Below, in pieces: positions 42,647-52,142 of a stretch of DNA of 64,000 nt. Position numbers and translations under genes: made by a program. Source of the stretch: Lacrimispora saccharolytica (GTDB lineage Bacteria > Bacillota > Clostridia > Lachnospirales > Lachnospiraceae). Position 1 is the first letter of the stretch, and the number at the start of each line of letters is the position of its first letter. The notes under the pieces are model-generated. The model was not told the origin of the DNA, ran no database searches, and saw nothing but the letters and a program-made list of their open reading frames with translations. The stretch lies in the NCBI GenBank assembly GCA_021531795.1, contig JADYUL010000004.1, forward strand, positions 62,001 through 126,000, in the 5' to 3' direction.

Positions 42647-43834
42647 TTAAATATGTGCAAATACATCATCTAAGATATTGTACATATTGTCAATGTCTTT
42701 GTCGGTAATTATTAGCGGAGGAAGCAGTCTGAGCACATTGCTTCCTGCGGAAAGGGTAAGGATACCCTTCTCAATTCCTGCATTGATAACCTCTGACGGA
42801 GCTATGTTAAGTTCAAGTCCCTGCATGAAGCCCATTCCCCTTCGAGAGGTAATGCAGTCATATTTGTTCACCAGTTCATCAAGCCTGCTCTCCAGATACG
42901 GCGTAAGCGCCTTAACATGTGACACTATGTCAAGCTTCTCATACTGTCTGAGCACCTCGCATACCGCAGCTGTTGCGAAAGGATTACCTCCGTAGGTGGT
43001 TCCGTGGTCTCCTGCTACCAGACTTGCCGCTGCAACCTTTTTATTTACAAGAAAAGCGCCCACCGGCACACCGTTACCTAAAGCTTTGGCACTTGTCAAA
43101 ATATCGGGACATACATCGTACTGCATGAAGGCATACATTGAACCGCAGCGTCCCATACCGCACTGCACCTCATCAAGAATAAGCAGAATATCCTTCTCAT
43201 TACAGAGCTTATATATCTTCTGCAGGAATTCCTTATCTGCCGGAAAAATACCGCCCTCTCCCTGTACAGTCTCCATGATTATAGCACAGGTTTTCTCATT
43301 GACAAGGCTGTATACGGAGTCATAGTCATTCATTGTAGCGAAGTTAACCTTACTGATAAGCGGCTCGAAGGCCTCCCTGTAGGCTGCCTTACCTGTTACG
43401 GCAAGAGCTCCGCAGGTTCTTCCGTGAAAGGAATGATCAAGTGCGATTATCTCATGGTCGTGCTTACCGTCCTTATTGTATGCATACTTTAGCGCTGACT
43501 TCAGGGCACCCTCAATGGCTTCGGCACCTGAATTGGTGAAGAACACCTTATCCATTCCGGATACTTTAACCAGTGCCTCTGCTGCTTTGGCGGCAGGCTC
43601 ATTGTAGAAGAGATTAGACACATGGAGAATCTTGTCTACCTGAGTCTTCAGGGCTTCATTGAATTCCTTATTGGAATTGCCAAGACCATACACTCCTATT
43701 CCCGAATAGAAGTCCAGATAGCGCTTACCCTCCGTATCATATACATATACTCCATCTCCGTGATCAAGTACTATGTTATATCGATTATATGTATGTAGAA
43801 TATTCTCCTCAGCTGTTTCTATAATTTTCTTCAT
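42647..43834 (-). CDS. argD: Acetylornithine aminotransferase
   Basis: 395-residue class III PLP aminotransferase converting N-acetylglutamate semialdehyde to N-acetylornithine. Motifs: VYDTEGKRYLDFYSGIGV, FFTNSGAEAIEGALKSA, SFHGRTCGALAVTGK, LILDEVQCGMGRCG and the PLP Lys in TSAKALGNGVPVG. The ATG at 43834 follows GAGG by 6 nt; the TTG at 43846 overlapping the argB stop is less likely. Third step of the argJ-argB-argD run. Confidence 0.95.
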   Translation of the reverse strand: MKKIIETAEENILHTYNRYNIVLDHGDGVYVYDTEGKRYLDFYSGIGVYGLGNSNKEFNEALKTQVDKILHVSNLFYNEPAAKAAEALVKVSGMDKVFFTNSGAEAIEGALKSALKYAYNKDGKHDHEIIALDHSFHGRTCGALAVTGKAAYREAFEPLISKVNFATMNDYDSVYSLVNEKTCAIIMETVQGEGGIFPADKEFLQKIYKLCNEKDILLILDEVQCGMGRCGSMYAFMQYDVCPDILTSAKALGNGVPVGAFLVNKKVAAASLVAGDHGTTYGGNPFATAAVCEVLRQYEKLDIVSHVKALTPYLESRLDELVNKYDCITSRRGMGFMQGLELNIAPSEVINAGIEKGILTLSAGSNVLRLLPPLIITDKDIDNMYNILDDVFAHI

Positions 43835-43842
43835 ATCAATCC

Positions 43843-44721
43843 TCAAATCTTTTCAACAATGGCAGTTCCGATACCGTTGTTGGTGAATATCTCAAGCAGC
43901 ATACTATGCGGAATCCTGCCATCCAGAATATGCACCTTCTCAACTCCGTTCTTTACTGCAGATGTGCAGTTGTTAAGCTTTGGAAGCATACCGCCTCCGA
44001 TAAGACCGTCTGCGATAAGCTTATCCGCATCCTCGGCAGTAATTCTTGATATGAAAGAACTCTTATCATTGAAGTCCTTATATAAACCCTCCGTGTCTGT
44101 CAGGAATACAAGCTTATTGGCGCCCACAGCCTTGGCAATTGCGCAAGCAGCATCATCTGCATTGATATTGTATGTATTAAAGCGGTTATCCAATCCAATC
44201 GGAGCAATGATGGGAAGAAAATCCTTATCAAGCAGATCATAGATAATCTTAGGGTCTACGTCAGTGATATTGCCAACAAAGCCGATATCTTCTCCGTTGC
44301 TGTACTTCTTCTCGCATTTGAGAAGTCCGCCGTCCTTACCCGAAATGCTGACAGCCCTTACACCAAGCTCCTCTACCATGCTGACTAACTGCTTACCTAC
44401 TCTTGAAAGCACCATCTCAGCTATTTCCATGGTCTCTTCATCGGTAACTCGAAGACCGTTGATAAACTTAGGCTCTTTACCGGCCTTCTCCACCCATCTG
44501 CTTATGGCCTTACCGCCACCATGTACTATTATGGGCTTAAAGCCTACGAGCTTGAGCAGTGTAACGTCTTTAATTACGTTTCTCTGAAGCTCCTCATTGC
44601 TCATGGCTGAGCCACCGTACTTTACAACTATTATCTTACGGTTGAACTGCTGGATATAAGGAAGTGCCTCTATTAAGACCTCCGCCTTCTTAAGCACTTC
44701 ATCCATTTCTCTGTTTTCCAT
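43843..44721 (-). CDS. argB: Acetylglutamate kinase
   Basis: 292-residue amino-acid kinase phosphorylating N-acetylglutamate. Signatures: [48 protein letters not shown] and the C-terminal [13 protein letters not shown]. The N-terminal helix ([16 protein letters not shown]) suggests the arginine-feedback-inhibited hexameric class. GGAGAAGGAAT precedes the ATG. Ends 9 nt before the argD start. Confidence 0.96.
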   Translation of the reverse strand: MENREMDEVLKKAEVLIEALPYIQQFNRKIIVVKYGGSAMSNEELQRNVIKDVTLLKLVGFKPIIVHGGGKAISRWVEKAGKEPKFINGLRVTDEETMEIAEMVLSRVGKQLVSMVEELGVRAVSISGKDGGLLKCEKKYSNGEDIGFVGNITDVDPKIIYDLLDKDFLPIIAPIGLDNRFNTYNINADDAACAIAKAVGANKLVFLTDTEGLYKDFNDKSSFISRITAEDADKLIADGLIGGGMLPKLNNCTSAVKNGVEKVHILDGRIPHSMLLEIFTNNGIGTAIVEKI

Positions 44722-44755
44722 TATTCCTTCTCCCTGCTATTATTTACAATCCTGA

Positions 44756-45973
44756 CTAGCTTCTGTAGTCCGCATTGATTTTAACATAATCATAGGTAAG
44801 ATCACAGCCCCAGGCTGTTGCCTGTTCTTCGCCCTCATTCATATTAACATATACAGTTACGGCATCCTCAGACATGATCCGCACTGCCTCTTCCTCATCA
44901 AATTCAAGCGGGACACCATGGTCAAACACCTTGAGTCTTCCTGCCTTACTTACGAAATAAAGTTCAACATCCGCCTCATCAAATTCCGCTCCGGAATAAC
45001 CCATGGCGCACAGGAACCTGCCGAAGTTAGCGTCTCGTCCGAATATTGCTGCCTTGGACAGGGATGAACCGACAATTGCCTTAGACAGTGTTCGTGCATC
45101 CTCCTTGCACTTGGCATTAACAACCTCAGCTTCAAACAACCTGGTTGCTCCCTCACCGTCTGCTGCCATCCTCATGGCCAGATTTCTGCATACATACATA
45201 AGTGCATCCCTGAAGACATCATAATCCTTACCCTTTGAAGTAATTGAAGCTTTGCTCATGCCATTAGCCAGAAGCATAAAGGTATCATTGGTTGAGGTAT
45301 CACCGTCCACGGTAATCATGTTGAAGGTATCATTAACAACCTCACTTACTGCTTCCTGCAGAAGTTCTTTAGTGATTGCAACATCGCTTCCTAAGAAGGC
45401 AAGCATAGTGCACATATTGGGATGAATCATTCCCGAGCCCTTACACATTCCGCCGATAATAACTTCCTTACCGTCAATCTCAATACTTACCGCTATTTCC
45501 TTGTTAACCGTATCGGTTGTCATTATGGCCTTTGAGCTTGCGGTACCCGCCTCAATACTGTCATCAAGATTTCCCGCCATGGTCCTTACACCGGCCACAA
45601 GCTTATCCACGGGAAGCTGCATTCCGATTACTCCCGTGGATGCAACTATTACCTTATCGCTATCTACATTAAGTTCATCACTTACCGCCTTCGCTACCGA
45701 CTCGCAGGCATCGAAGCCTTCCTTACCCGTACAGGCATTGGCTATTCCCGAATTAACAACGATTGCCTGAGCCACACCCTTCTCTCGCACAAGCATATCC
45801 CACTTAACACAGGCTGCCTTAACCCTGTTGGTGGTGAAGGTTCCGGCGCAGACTGCCTCCTTCTCGCTGTAAACCATGGCCATATCGGTACGGTCCTTAT
45901 ATTTAATCCCTGCAGCGCAGCTGGCTGCCTTGAAGCCCTTTGCTGCCGTTATTCCGCCCTTTATCTCTTTCAT
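44756..45973 (-). CDS. argJ: Glutamate N-acetyltransferase / ornithine acetyltransferase
   Basis: 405 residues. Self-processing site KGSGMIHPNMCTMLAF, where the precursor is cut before the nucleophilic Thr; the residue before it is Cys rather than the usual Ala. Other motifs: GTFTTNRVKAACVKWD, VNSGIANACTGKEG, STGVIGMQLP and AIFGRDANFGR. It recycles the acetyl group from acetylornithine to glutamate, so a separate ArgA may be unnecessary. AGGTGACAGT precedes the ATG. GNAT gene lies 8 nt upstream. Confidence 0.95.
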   Translation of the reverse strand: MKEIKGGITAAKGFKAASCAAGIKYKDRTDMAMVYSEKEAVCAGTFTTNRVKAACVKWDMLVREKGVAQAIVVNSGIANACTGKEGFDACESVAKAVSDELNVDSDKVIVASTGVIGMQLPVDKLVAGVRTMAGNLDDSIEAGTASSKAIMTTDTVNKEIAVSIEIDGKEVIIGGMCKGSGMIHPNMCTMLAFLGSDVAITKELLQEAVSEVVNDTFNMITVDGDTSTNDTFMLLANGMSKASITSKGKDYDVFRDALMYVCRNLAMRMAADGEGATRLFEAEVVNAKCKEDARTLSKAIVGSSLSKAAIFGRDANFGRFLCAMGYSGAEFDEADVELYFVSKAGRLKVFDHGVPLEFDEEEAVRIMSEDAVTVYVNMNEGEEQATAWGCDLTYDYVKINADYRS

Positions 45974-45981
45974 ACTGTCAC

Positions 45982-46425
45982 CTACTTTACAAAGCTAACA
46001 ATGTTTTCTTCATTCAATACAAAATCATAATAATTTAAGTCTTCTCTTTTGGTCCAGCCTATCTCATTCCAGAATGCATTACCTATATCGTTGTGAGTAA
46101 AAGCGATAAGACTGACCTTACTGATATTCTCTTCCTTAAGGCTTCTCATGGCGTGAACCACCATATCCCTGCCGATTCCCTTAAGTCTGTACTCGGGATC
46201 CACACATACGTGGTACATGCAGCCTCTTCTTCCGTCGTGTCCGCAGAGAATGGCTCCTACTATTCTCTTATCCTCTATCGCAACCACGCTGGTTGTCGGA
46301 TTACGCTTAAGGAATCTCTCAATGCCCTCTCTGCTGTCGTCTAAGCTTCTTATTGCAAAGCCCTTAATCTTCTCCCACAGTAAGGCTACCTCATCATAAT
46401 CTTCAATTGTCATCGTCCTAATCAT
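45982..46425 (-). CDS. GNAT-family N-acetyltransferase
   Basis: 147 residues with the acetyl-CoA binding loop CVDPEYRLKGIGRDMVVHAM (R/Q-x2-G-x-G/A) and the end motif FWNEIGWTKRED. It resembles the YpeA-type group. Its position inside the arginine block, 8 nt before argJ, is suggestive, but the sequence does not look like an N-acetylglutamate synthase. Substrate unknown. GGAGG lies 5 nt upstream of the ATG. Confidence 0.88.
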   Translation of the reverse strand: MIRTMTIEDYDEVALLWEKIKGFAIRSLDDSREGIERFLKRNPTTSVVAIEDKRIVGAILCGHDGRRGCMYHVCVDPEYRLKGIGRDMVVHAMRSLKEENISKVSLIAFTHNDIGNAFWNEIGWTKREDLNYYDFVLNEENIVSFVK

Positions 46426-46450
46426 AATTCCTCCGCTATGATGCGATTTT

Positions 46451-46489
46451 ACAAGAAAAAGGGCCAGCCACTCATGTAACTGACCCCTT
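46451..46489 (-). terminator. Rho-independent terminator of argG
   Basis: AAGGGGTCAG...CTGGCCCTT stem with a single bulge, followed on the minus strand by TTTTTCTTG, 11 nt after the argG stop. It separates argG from the GNAT-argJBD unit, which may have its own promoter or depend on read-through. Confidence 0.75.
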
Positions 46490-46499
46490 AGAAAACGAA

Positions 46500-47720
46500 T
46501 TACTTAAGAACACCCTGCTCCTGCATCTTCATGGCACGAACCTTAGTTGATAATCCAAAGAGGTTGATGAAGCCCTCTGCATCGTGGTGATCGTATAAAT
46601 CACCGGTTGTGAATGAAGCAATGCTCTCGTTATAGAGAGAATATGGAGAGGTTGTACCTGCCTTAATGATATTGCCCTTGTAAAGCTTGAACTTAACCTC
46701 ACCGGTTACATACTGCTGTGTGCTCTCAATGAAAGCCTGAACTGCCTCGCGAAGAGGTGTGAACCACTTGCCTTCATATACTATCTGTGCAAACTTATTG
46801 CCCATCTCGAGCTTGAGAGCCGTTGTCTCTCTGTCAAGGATGAGCTCCTCTAACTGCTGATGTGCCTCATAGAGGATAGTTCCACCCGGAGTCTCGTATA
46901 CGCCACGGCTCTTCATACCAACTACACGGTTCTCAACGATATCGATAATTCCGATACCATGCTTTCCACCAAGTTCGTTCAGAGTCGCAATGATATCTGC
47001 TACCTTCATCTTCTTGCCGTTAACTGATGTGGGAACACCCTTCTCGAAGGTCATTGTAACATATTCTCCTTCATCAGGAGCCTTCTCCGGAGTGGTTCCG
47101 AGCACAAGAAGATGGTCATAATTAGGCTCGTTAGCCGGATCCTCAAGCTCTAAGCCCTCATGGCTGATATGCCATAAGTTTCTGTCACGGCTGTAGCTTG
47201 AATCAGCTGAGAACGGAAGATTGATTCCGTGTGCCTTGCAATACTCTATCTCCTCTTCACGTGAATTCATTGTCCACTTGGGATCTCTCCATACTGCAAT
47301 GATCTTAAGATCCGGAGCCAGTGCCTTAATACCAAGCTCGAATCTGATCTGGTCATTACCCTTACCTGTTGCTCCATGGCAAATAGCTGTTGCTCCCTCT
47401 TTTCTGGCAATCTCTACCAGTTTCTTGGCAATAACAGGTCTTGCCATTGATGTACCGAGAAGATATTTATTCTCATAAATAGCATGAGCCTGTACACAGG
47501 GAACAATGAAGTCCTCACAGAACTCATCAGTAAGATCCTCAATATATAACTTTGAAGCACCTGTCGAAAGTGCTCTCTCCTCTAAGCCTTCAAGCTCCTC
47601 AGCCTGTCCACAGTTACCGCATACACAGATAACCTCATAATCATAATTCTCCTTGAGCCATGGAATAATGGCTGTCGTGTCAAGTCCGCCTGAATAAGCA
47701 AGAACTACTTTTTCCTTCAT
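46500..47720 (-). CDS. argG: Argininosuccinate synthase
   Basis: 406-residue ATP-dependent ligase joining citrulline and aspartate. N-terminal PP-loop [30 protein letters not shown], and the [18 protein letters not shown] region are diagnostic. Length is typical of type I. GGAGG lies before both a GTG (47723) and the ATG (47720); the ATG is preferred. argH is not in the window. Confidence 0.96.
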   Translation of the reverse strand: MKEKVVLAYSGGLDTTAIIPWLKENYDYEVICVCGNCGQAEELEGLEERALSTGASKLYIEDLTDEFCEDFIVPCVQAHAIYENKYLLGTSMARPVIAKKLVEIARKEGATAICHGATGKGNDQIRFELGIKALAPDLKIIAVWRDPKWTMNSREEEIEYCKAHGINLPFSADSSYSRDRNLWHISHEGLELEDPANEPNYDHLLVLGTTPEKAPDEGEYVTMTFEKGVPTSVNGKKMKVADIIATLNELGGKHGIGIIDIVENRVVGMKSRGVYETPGGTILYEAHQQLEELILDRETTALKLEMGNKFAQIVYEGKWFTPLREAVQAFIESTQQYVTGEVKFKLYKGNIIKAGTTSPYSLYNESIASFTTGDLYDHHDAEGFINLFGLSTKVRAMKMQEQGVLK

Positions 47721-47778
47721 CACTGTCTTCCTCCGTATATTAATCTATCATGGAAACCATGTCTTACTCGCAATACCA

Positions 47779-47807
47779 ACTATACACCCATTGACAGGTA
47801 TGTGCAA
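47779..47807 (-). promoter_or_regulatory. argG promoter
   Basis: TTGCAC (47802-47807) and TATAGT (47779-47784) on the minus strand with 17-bp spacing. Confidence 0.75.
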
Positions 47808-47827
47808 GCACTTTTTCTGTATATTTA

Positions 47828-47896
47828 TGTATAATATACAGTTAAAAATGTATATTGCTCACATTAACATGTATATTATACATTATTATTGTATAT
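47828..47896. promoter_or_regulatory. Phased TGTATAWTATACA palindromes (ArgR-like boxes)
   Basis: Two perfect 13-bp palindromes (47828-47840 and 47871-47883) and two half-matching copies (47849-47861 and from 47890) have centres at about 47834, 47855, 47877 and 47896, i.e. 19-22 bp apart. ArgR boxes occur in pairs at about 21 bp, but the usual core is 14 bp, not 13. They lie 20-90 bp upstream of the argG -35 box. Confidence 0.5.
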
Positions 47897-47925
47897 TCAT
47901 TCTTTTCATCACATTTCATACCGAT

Positions 47926-48393
47926 CTACAAGTCCGCTAGAAGCTCCGACACATACCTATCCCAGCTCCTGTCAGCCTCCTTATCGAGAGTGAACTCTCT
48001 GTATGCTATTCCCGTAGTTACGTTCACATGATTATTGGCAAAGCTAATATTTATAATAAGGTAATCCACCAGGGCATCAGTCTCCCCCAGCAGTTTGCAT
48101 GCCATATCCGGCTTAAGATACAATGTTAGCTTCATTGATACGGGAGTATGCCTTCCCTTGATAAGCCCCGTAATAACCTGACGAAGCCTGCTGAAGGCTT
48201 CATAATCGTATGGAGCTTCGGTGACAATTACATCCTCGTCATTATCATAGAATTCACGATTGATCAGACCGTCAATACGGTAAGTAACCGCGGTTTTCAC
48301 ATATGCTTCCTTAAGCAGGAAATCATCAAACATCTCGCCTAGAAGAAGCGCATTCATAAATTCCTTATTGCTTTTAATTTCAAAATTTTCCAT
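47926..48393 (-). CDS. DUF5721 family protein
   Basis: 155-residue cytosolic protein. The N-terminal pattern (EFMNALLLGEMFDDFLLKEA, then TYRIDGLINREFYDND) matches my memory of the Lachnospiraceae DUF5721 family; its biochemical role is unknown. No ribosome binding site precedes the ATG at 48393, but a promoter ends 6 nt upstream, so the mRNA may be leaderless. It is divergent from degV and its end abuts the argG control region. Confidence 0.75.
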   Translation of the reverse strand: MENFEIKSNKEFMNALLLGEMFDDFLLKEAYVKTAVTYRIDGLINREFYDNDEDVIVTEAPYDYEAFSRLRQVITGLIKGRHTPVSMKLTLYLKPDMACKLLGETDALVDYLIINISFANNHVNVTTGIAYREFTLDKEADRSWDRYVSELLADL

Positions 48394-48399
48394 AAATTC

Positions 48400-48428
48400 A
48401 GTATATATTACAGTACATCTATTTACAA
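48400..48428 (-). promoter_or_regulatory. Promoter of the DUF5721 gene (predicted leaderless transcript)
   Basis: TTGTAA (48423-48428) and TATACT (48400-48405) on the minus strand, 17 bp apart. Only 6 nt separate the -10 box from the ATG, placing the transcription start at or next to the A of the start codon. Confidence 0.65.
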
Positions 48429-48450
48429 TGATAGATAACAATGCTATCAT
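48422..48450 (+). promoter_or_regulatory. Promoter of the degV-family gene
   Basis: TTTACA (48422-48427) and TATCAT (48445-48450) with 17-bp spacing. Its -35 box overlaps the -35 box of the divergent DUF5721 promoter. Confidence 0.6.
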
Positions 48451-48488
48451 ACATAGTATTGAAAACTACATGCAAAAAGGAGACACCC

Positions 48489-49355
48489 ATGGCACAATAT
48501 CTTATTATTGCCGACAGCAGCTGTGAATTACCCGAGGAATATCACAACGACGCGCGTTTCGCACTGGTTCCCTTCTATATCAATATAGAAGATAACATTA
48601 CAATCGATACACCGGATATCGACATACCCAAGCTTATATCGGATATTGCAGCAAGCACTACCTGTCCCAAGAGCTCATGTCCGTCTCCTGATGCCTTCAT
48701 AAAGCTCATAGAGGAAAGCGATGCCACCAATATATATATTGTTACCATTTCAAGTCATCTGAGTGGCTGTTACAATTCAGCCGTGCTTGCCATGAACACC
48801 TACAACGAGGAGCACGACGATAAGAATATCCTGGTAATTGATTCGGAGTCCGCCTCCTGCGGTGAAAGCCAGCTTGCCCTAAAGGCCATGGAATACGAAG
48901 AGGAAGGCTTAAGCTTTGAGGAAATCAGCACCAGGCTGTTAACCTTCAGGGATACCATGTCTACCTATTGTGTCCTTGATAACCTTGATACACTAAGGAA
49001 GAACGGACGTCTCTCCAAGTTATCGGCACTGGTAGCCGGCACACTCAATATTAAACCTTTACTTATGGGAGTTAAGGGAGAACTCGAAGCAGCAGGCAAG
49101 GCGATTGGCCTTAAGAAAACCTGGAATATAATGGTTGACAGAATAGTTAAGGATGTCACCTCCGATTGCAGGACCACCGATTATCTAAAGTCTCACTTCA
49201 GACTGATCATCGCACACTGCAACAACCTAAGCGGTGCGGAGAAGATTGCTTCCATGTTACAGGAACGTGCCCCGTTTATCGACTACATCATTATGCATAC
49301 GAGCGGACTCAGTACACTGTATGCCAACGACGGCGGCATAATCGTGACCTACTAG
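48489..49355 (+). CDS. DegV family fatty-acid-binding protein
   Basis: 288 residues. DegV (FakB-like) proteins bind a fatty acid for phosphorylation by FakA. Recognisable parts: IADSSCELPEEY, CPKSSCPSPDAF, VTISSHLSGCYNSA, VIDSESASCG and VLDNLDTLRKNGRLS. The ATG at 48489 follows AAAGGAGACACCC. It ends 4 bp before the convergent LytTR gene. No FakA kinase is in the window; other DegV roles remain possible. Confidence 0.9.
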   Translation: MAQYLIIADSSCELPEEYHNDARFALVPFYINIEDNITIDTPDIDIPKLISDIAASTTCPKSSCPSPDAFIKLIEESDATNIYIVTISSHLSGCYNSAVLAMNTYNEEHDDKNILVIDSESASCGESQLALKAMEYEEEGLSFEEISTRLLTFRDTMSTYCVLDNLDTLRKNGRLSKLSALVAGTLNIKPLLMGVKGELEAAGKAIGLKKTWNIMVDRIVKDVTSDCRTTDYLKSHFRLIIAHCNNLSGAEKIASMLQERAPFIDYIIMHTSGLSTLYANDGGIIVTY

Positions 49356-49359
49356 TATC

Positions 49360-50079
49360 CTAGTATCCCAGCGCAGCCTTACGGTTCTTTAGCGCCTTCA
49401 TGACTGAGCGGGCAACTCTTATCTTCTTGCCGTTGCTCATAGTCACGCCAAAGAAATTAAAGCCGGTAATATATCTTACATTAAGTATTGTCTTTTTATT
49501 AACCCAGAAGAAGCTGTCATAGTTACTCAAGTCTTCTCTCAGAATCTCAAGGGTGGTGGTAGCCTGTCGGCTGCTGCCATCCTTAAAATATACCGTCAGA
49601 GAATATCCCTCCCCTTCAAAATACAGCACATCAGACTCAGTCACATAATATGCCTCATAATTGCTCCTAAGTTCAATCGTGGGGATGAATTCTTCCTTCT
49701 TCTTATCAATTATACTATCCAGAAGAGCCGCAAGCTCTGTAGTATCAATAGGCTTATCGATAAACAAAGTATTCTCTAAAGGCTCATAGGTCCTGTAATC
49801 CACATTGGAGATACAGAATACAATGGGACTAAGTATTCCCTTCTTCCTTATTGCCAGCGCGATGGTATACGAATCACTTAACGGAATATCCGAGTCAATA
49901 AAGTAGACATCATAAACCAGAGCCGCCTTAAGTATCGCCTCAATACTTCCGAAGGTGTCCACATAGAAGCCACCCGTCGTATTTATTCTCTTATCTGACT
50001 CCCTCTCAAGGAGACGTTCCATATGTCTCCTGTCACCGGGGTTACTGTCACACAGTGCAATATGAAGCGAGGTATCCAT
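49360..50079 (-). CDS. LytTR-type response regulator (orphan)
   Basis: 239 residues. The receiver-like domain (HIALCDSNPGDRR; phosphoacceptor Asp in VYFIDSDIP; Lys in FIDKPID) is followed by a LytTR DNA-binding domain (EAYYVTESDVLYFEGEGYSL, then FFWVNKKTILNVRYI). The receiver is somewhat degenerate around the acidic pair (CDSN). The ATG at 50079 follows AGGAG. No histidine kinase is adjacent. Target genes unknown. Confidence 0.88.
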   Translation of the reverse strand: MDTSLHIALCDSNPGDRRHMERLLERESDKRINTTGGFYVDTFGSIEAILKAALVYDVYFIDSDIPLSDSYTIALAIRKKGILSPIVFCISNVDYRTYEPLENTLFIDKPIDTTELAALLDSIIDKKKEEFIPTIELRSNYEAYYVTESDVLYFEGEGYSLTVYFKDGSSRQATTTLEILREDLSNYDSFFWVNKKTILNVRYITGFNFFGVTMSNGKKIRVARSVMKALKNRKAALGY

Positions 50080-50088
50080 ACACATCTC

Positions 50089-50382
50089 CTACAGAAATAC
50101 GAATTTAATCGGTGACAACCACAGAGCTATCACAATGAGCAGCTGAACAACCAAAATTGCAGGCAGACCATACAGGAAATAAAGATGTCTGGTCTTATGA
50201 TGGAACAGGTGCATCCCCAAAATCGAGCCCAGACTGCCGCCTATTATCGCAAGCATGAACAGGTTCGCCTCGGGTATCCTGTACGCCCTCTTCTTGGCGC
50301 GTCTCTTATCGATACCCATTGCCGCAAACCCGGCTATATTCACCGCGATCAAATACAGAACCATCAACGTTACCACTCTCAT
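50089..50382 (-). CDS. DUF1294 small membrane protein
   Basis: 97 residues with three to four hydrophobic segments. AMGIDKRRAKKRAYRIPEAN followed by GGSLGSILGMHLFHHKT is the DUF1294 signature. Function unknown. The ribosome binding site is weak. It lies between purN and the LytTR regulator in the same run of genes. Confidence 0.88.
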   Translation of the reverse strand: MRVVTLMVLYLIAVNIAGFAAMGIDKRRAKKRAYRIPEANLFMLAIIGGSLGSILGMHLFHHKTRHLYFLYGLPAILVVQLLIVIALWLSPIKFVFL

Positions 50383-50410
50383 AGAATAATTTACCTTAGT
50401 ATACTAAGCC

Positions 50411-51007
50411 TTAGTTGCCTAGGGGAATGTCCCCATCGGCAATACGTGCAATTATCTCAACCAGGAACTCATGCTCTCTCTCAAGCACCCTTGCTGCCAG
50501 CGTGTCACAGTCGTCGCCCTCAAGCACAGGCACCCTGGTCTGCGCCACAATCTCACCACTGTCATATTTGTTGTTCACGCGGTGAATGGTCACACCACTC
50601 TCCTTCTCACCTGCAGCAATTACAGCCTTGTGAACATTTATTCCGTACATACCCTTACCACCGTACTTGGGCAAAAGCGCGGGATGAATGTTAAAGACTC
50701 TGTTGTCATATGCATCCAGTACTGAGTCATGCAATTTCCTCATATATCCTGCGAGGAAGATCATATCAATATTGTACTTGGATAGAACCTCAAGAATGCG
50801 CTTGGCAAGCTTATCCTCATCCCCCATATTCTTAGTGCTTAAATAATAGTGGGGGATATCCTCTTTAATGGCTCTCTGCATAGCCTTACTGTCTTCATTA
50901 TTGGTAATCATGACAGCGACCTTGGCATTAATCTGACCACTCTTACAGCCGTCGATTATTGCCTGCATATCGCTTCCGCCGTGTGATGCAAATACTGCTA
51001 TGTTCAT
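50411..51007 (-). CDS. purN: Phosphoribosylglycinamide formyltransferase
   Basis: 198-residue enzyme transferring a formyl group from 10-formyl-THF to GAR in purine synthesis. Motifs: VFASHGGSDMQAIIDG, FLAGYMRKL, NIHPALLPKYGGKGMYG (catalytic Asn and His) and DSGEIVAQ (Asp). AAGGAGAAAGCAG precedes the ATG. Confidence 0.95.
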   Translation of the reverse strand: MNIAVFASHGGSDMQAIIDGCKSGQINAKVAVMITNNEDSKAMQRAIKEDIPHYYLSTKNMGDEDKLAKRILEVLSKYNIDMIFLAGYMRKLHDSVLDAYDNRVFNIHPALLPKYGGKGMYGINVHKAVIAAGEKESGVTIHRVNNKYDSGEIVAQTRVPVLEGDDCDTLAARVLEREHEFLVEIIARIADGDIPLGN

Positions 51008-51024
51008 CTGCTTTCTCCTTAGTT

Positions 51025-51258
51025 CTATTCATCGAATTCCACGGTAACATAGAATCCCCTGGAATTCTCCTTAACGTCCACTACCTCACCGGCATTAACC
51101 TTCAGTCGCTCACCTGCAGCAATATTTGGCGACATGGCAAGCGAAGGATCAATAGTATAATAATAATATCCGCTGGGGAGCAGTCCTTCTGTGACAGTGA
51201 TTCTATCGCCCACCTTACACACTCCGACTCTCTCCATCTTGAATTCCATTCGTCTCAT
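51025..51258 (-). CDS. Small uncharacterised protein
   Basis: 77 residues, soluble, predicted mostly beta (VGVCKVGDRITVTEGLLPSG, ERLKVNAGEVVDVKENSRGF). I do not recognise a family; the pattern suggests a small beta-barrel. It begins with an ATGA overlap on the EamA transporter stop and precedes purN by 17 nt, so it is translated in the operon. Confidence 0.7.
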   Translation of the reverse strand: MRRMEFKMERVGVCKVGDRITVTEGLLPSGYYYYTIDPSLAMSPNIAAGERLKVNAGEVVDVKENSRGFYVTVEFDE

Positions 51259-52139
51259 GTTTTTTCCTTTTTTCCGGGCAGCTGTGCAATGATTACACCG
51301 GTGAATACCAGCACGCAGCCGAATATCTCAATTGCAGTCATTGTCTCTCCAAGGATTATTAGTCCTGCCAGGGCAGAGAACACCGACTCCAGGCTCATGA
51401 TCAGGCATGCAATTGTCGGCTCCACATTCTTCTGAGCAATAATCTGAAGCGTATAAGCTATTCCGCAGCTCATAACTCCCGCATAAAGAATGGGAAAGGC
51501 GCATGATACAATGTCCCCCCAGGTGAAGCTCTCAGTAAGCAGGGCTCCCACAGTACAGATGATCGCACTTACCGCAAACTGTATCGAGCTCATCATAACG
51601 CCGTTAGCCTTGGGGGCAAAATGGTCCACGATATGTATGTGCACCGACCAAAGAAAGGCACAAATAAGCACGAGCAGATCTCCCTTATTGATGGTCATTG
51701 TTTCGGAAATGCACATGAAATAGAAGCCAACCATGGCTATAATTGCCGCAAGCCAGGTTTTGCCTGTGATCCTCTTACCTAGCACCACGGCCAGGAAGGG
51801 CACAATAATGATGTAGAGCGAGGTACCAAAGCCGGCCTTGCCTACAGTTGTGTAGAGTAATCCAAACTGCTGGAACAGGGTCGCTGCCGCCATTGCGCAT
51901 CCACAGCAGATTCCACCCTTGATTGTGTCATGAAGTGAGTACTGAGCGCTTTTTCCCTCCTTCCTGTCCATAGCCTTAACCAGGAAAATCACGGGAATTA
52001 GGATAACAGCACCCACAGTGAACCTGGATGCGTTGAAAGCGCAGGGTCCCAGATAGTCCATGCCGACGCTCTGGGCTACAAAAGCCGTTCCCCAAATCAG
52101 GGCAACGATAAACAATTCTATTGTACTAATTATCTTCAT
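51255..52139 (-). CDS. EamA/DMT family transporter
   Basis: 294 residues with ten membrane helices in two EamA repeats (ELFIVALIWGTAFVAQSVGM; KGDLLVLICAFLWSVHIHIV). Drug/metabolite transporters of this type often export amino acids or nucleotides. The gene starts 3 nt after ridA. No strong ribosome binding site is seen, so coupling to ridA is likely. Substrate unknown. Confidence 0.9.
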   Translation of the reverse strand: MKIISTIELFIVALIWGTAFVAQSVGMDYLGPCAFNASRFTVGAVILIPVIFLVKAMDRKEGKSAQYSLHDTIKGGICCGCAMAAATLFQQFGLLYTTVGKAGFGTSLYIIIVPFLAVVLGKRITGKTWLAAIIAMVGFYFMCISETMTINKGDLLVLICAFLWSVHIHIVDHFAPKANGVMMSSIQFAVSAIICTVGALLTESFTWGDIVSCAFPILYAGVMSCGIAYTLQIIAQKNVEPTIACLIMSLESVFSALAGLIILGETMTAIEIFGCVLVFTGVIIAQLPGKKEKT

Positions 52140-52142
52140 AGC

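Noticed and set aside
45982-46425. GNAT protein as N-acetylglutamate synthase
   Set aside because: The sequence resembles the YpeA-type group, and a bifunctional-type ArgJ is present, so the location alone is not enough.
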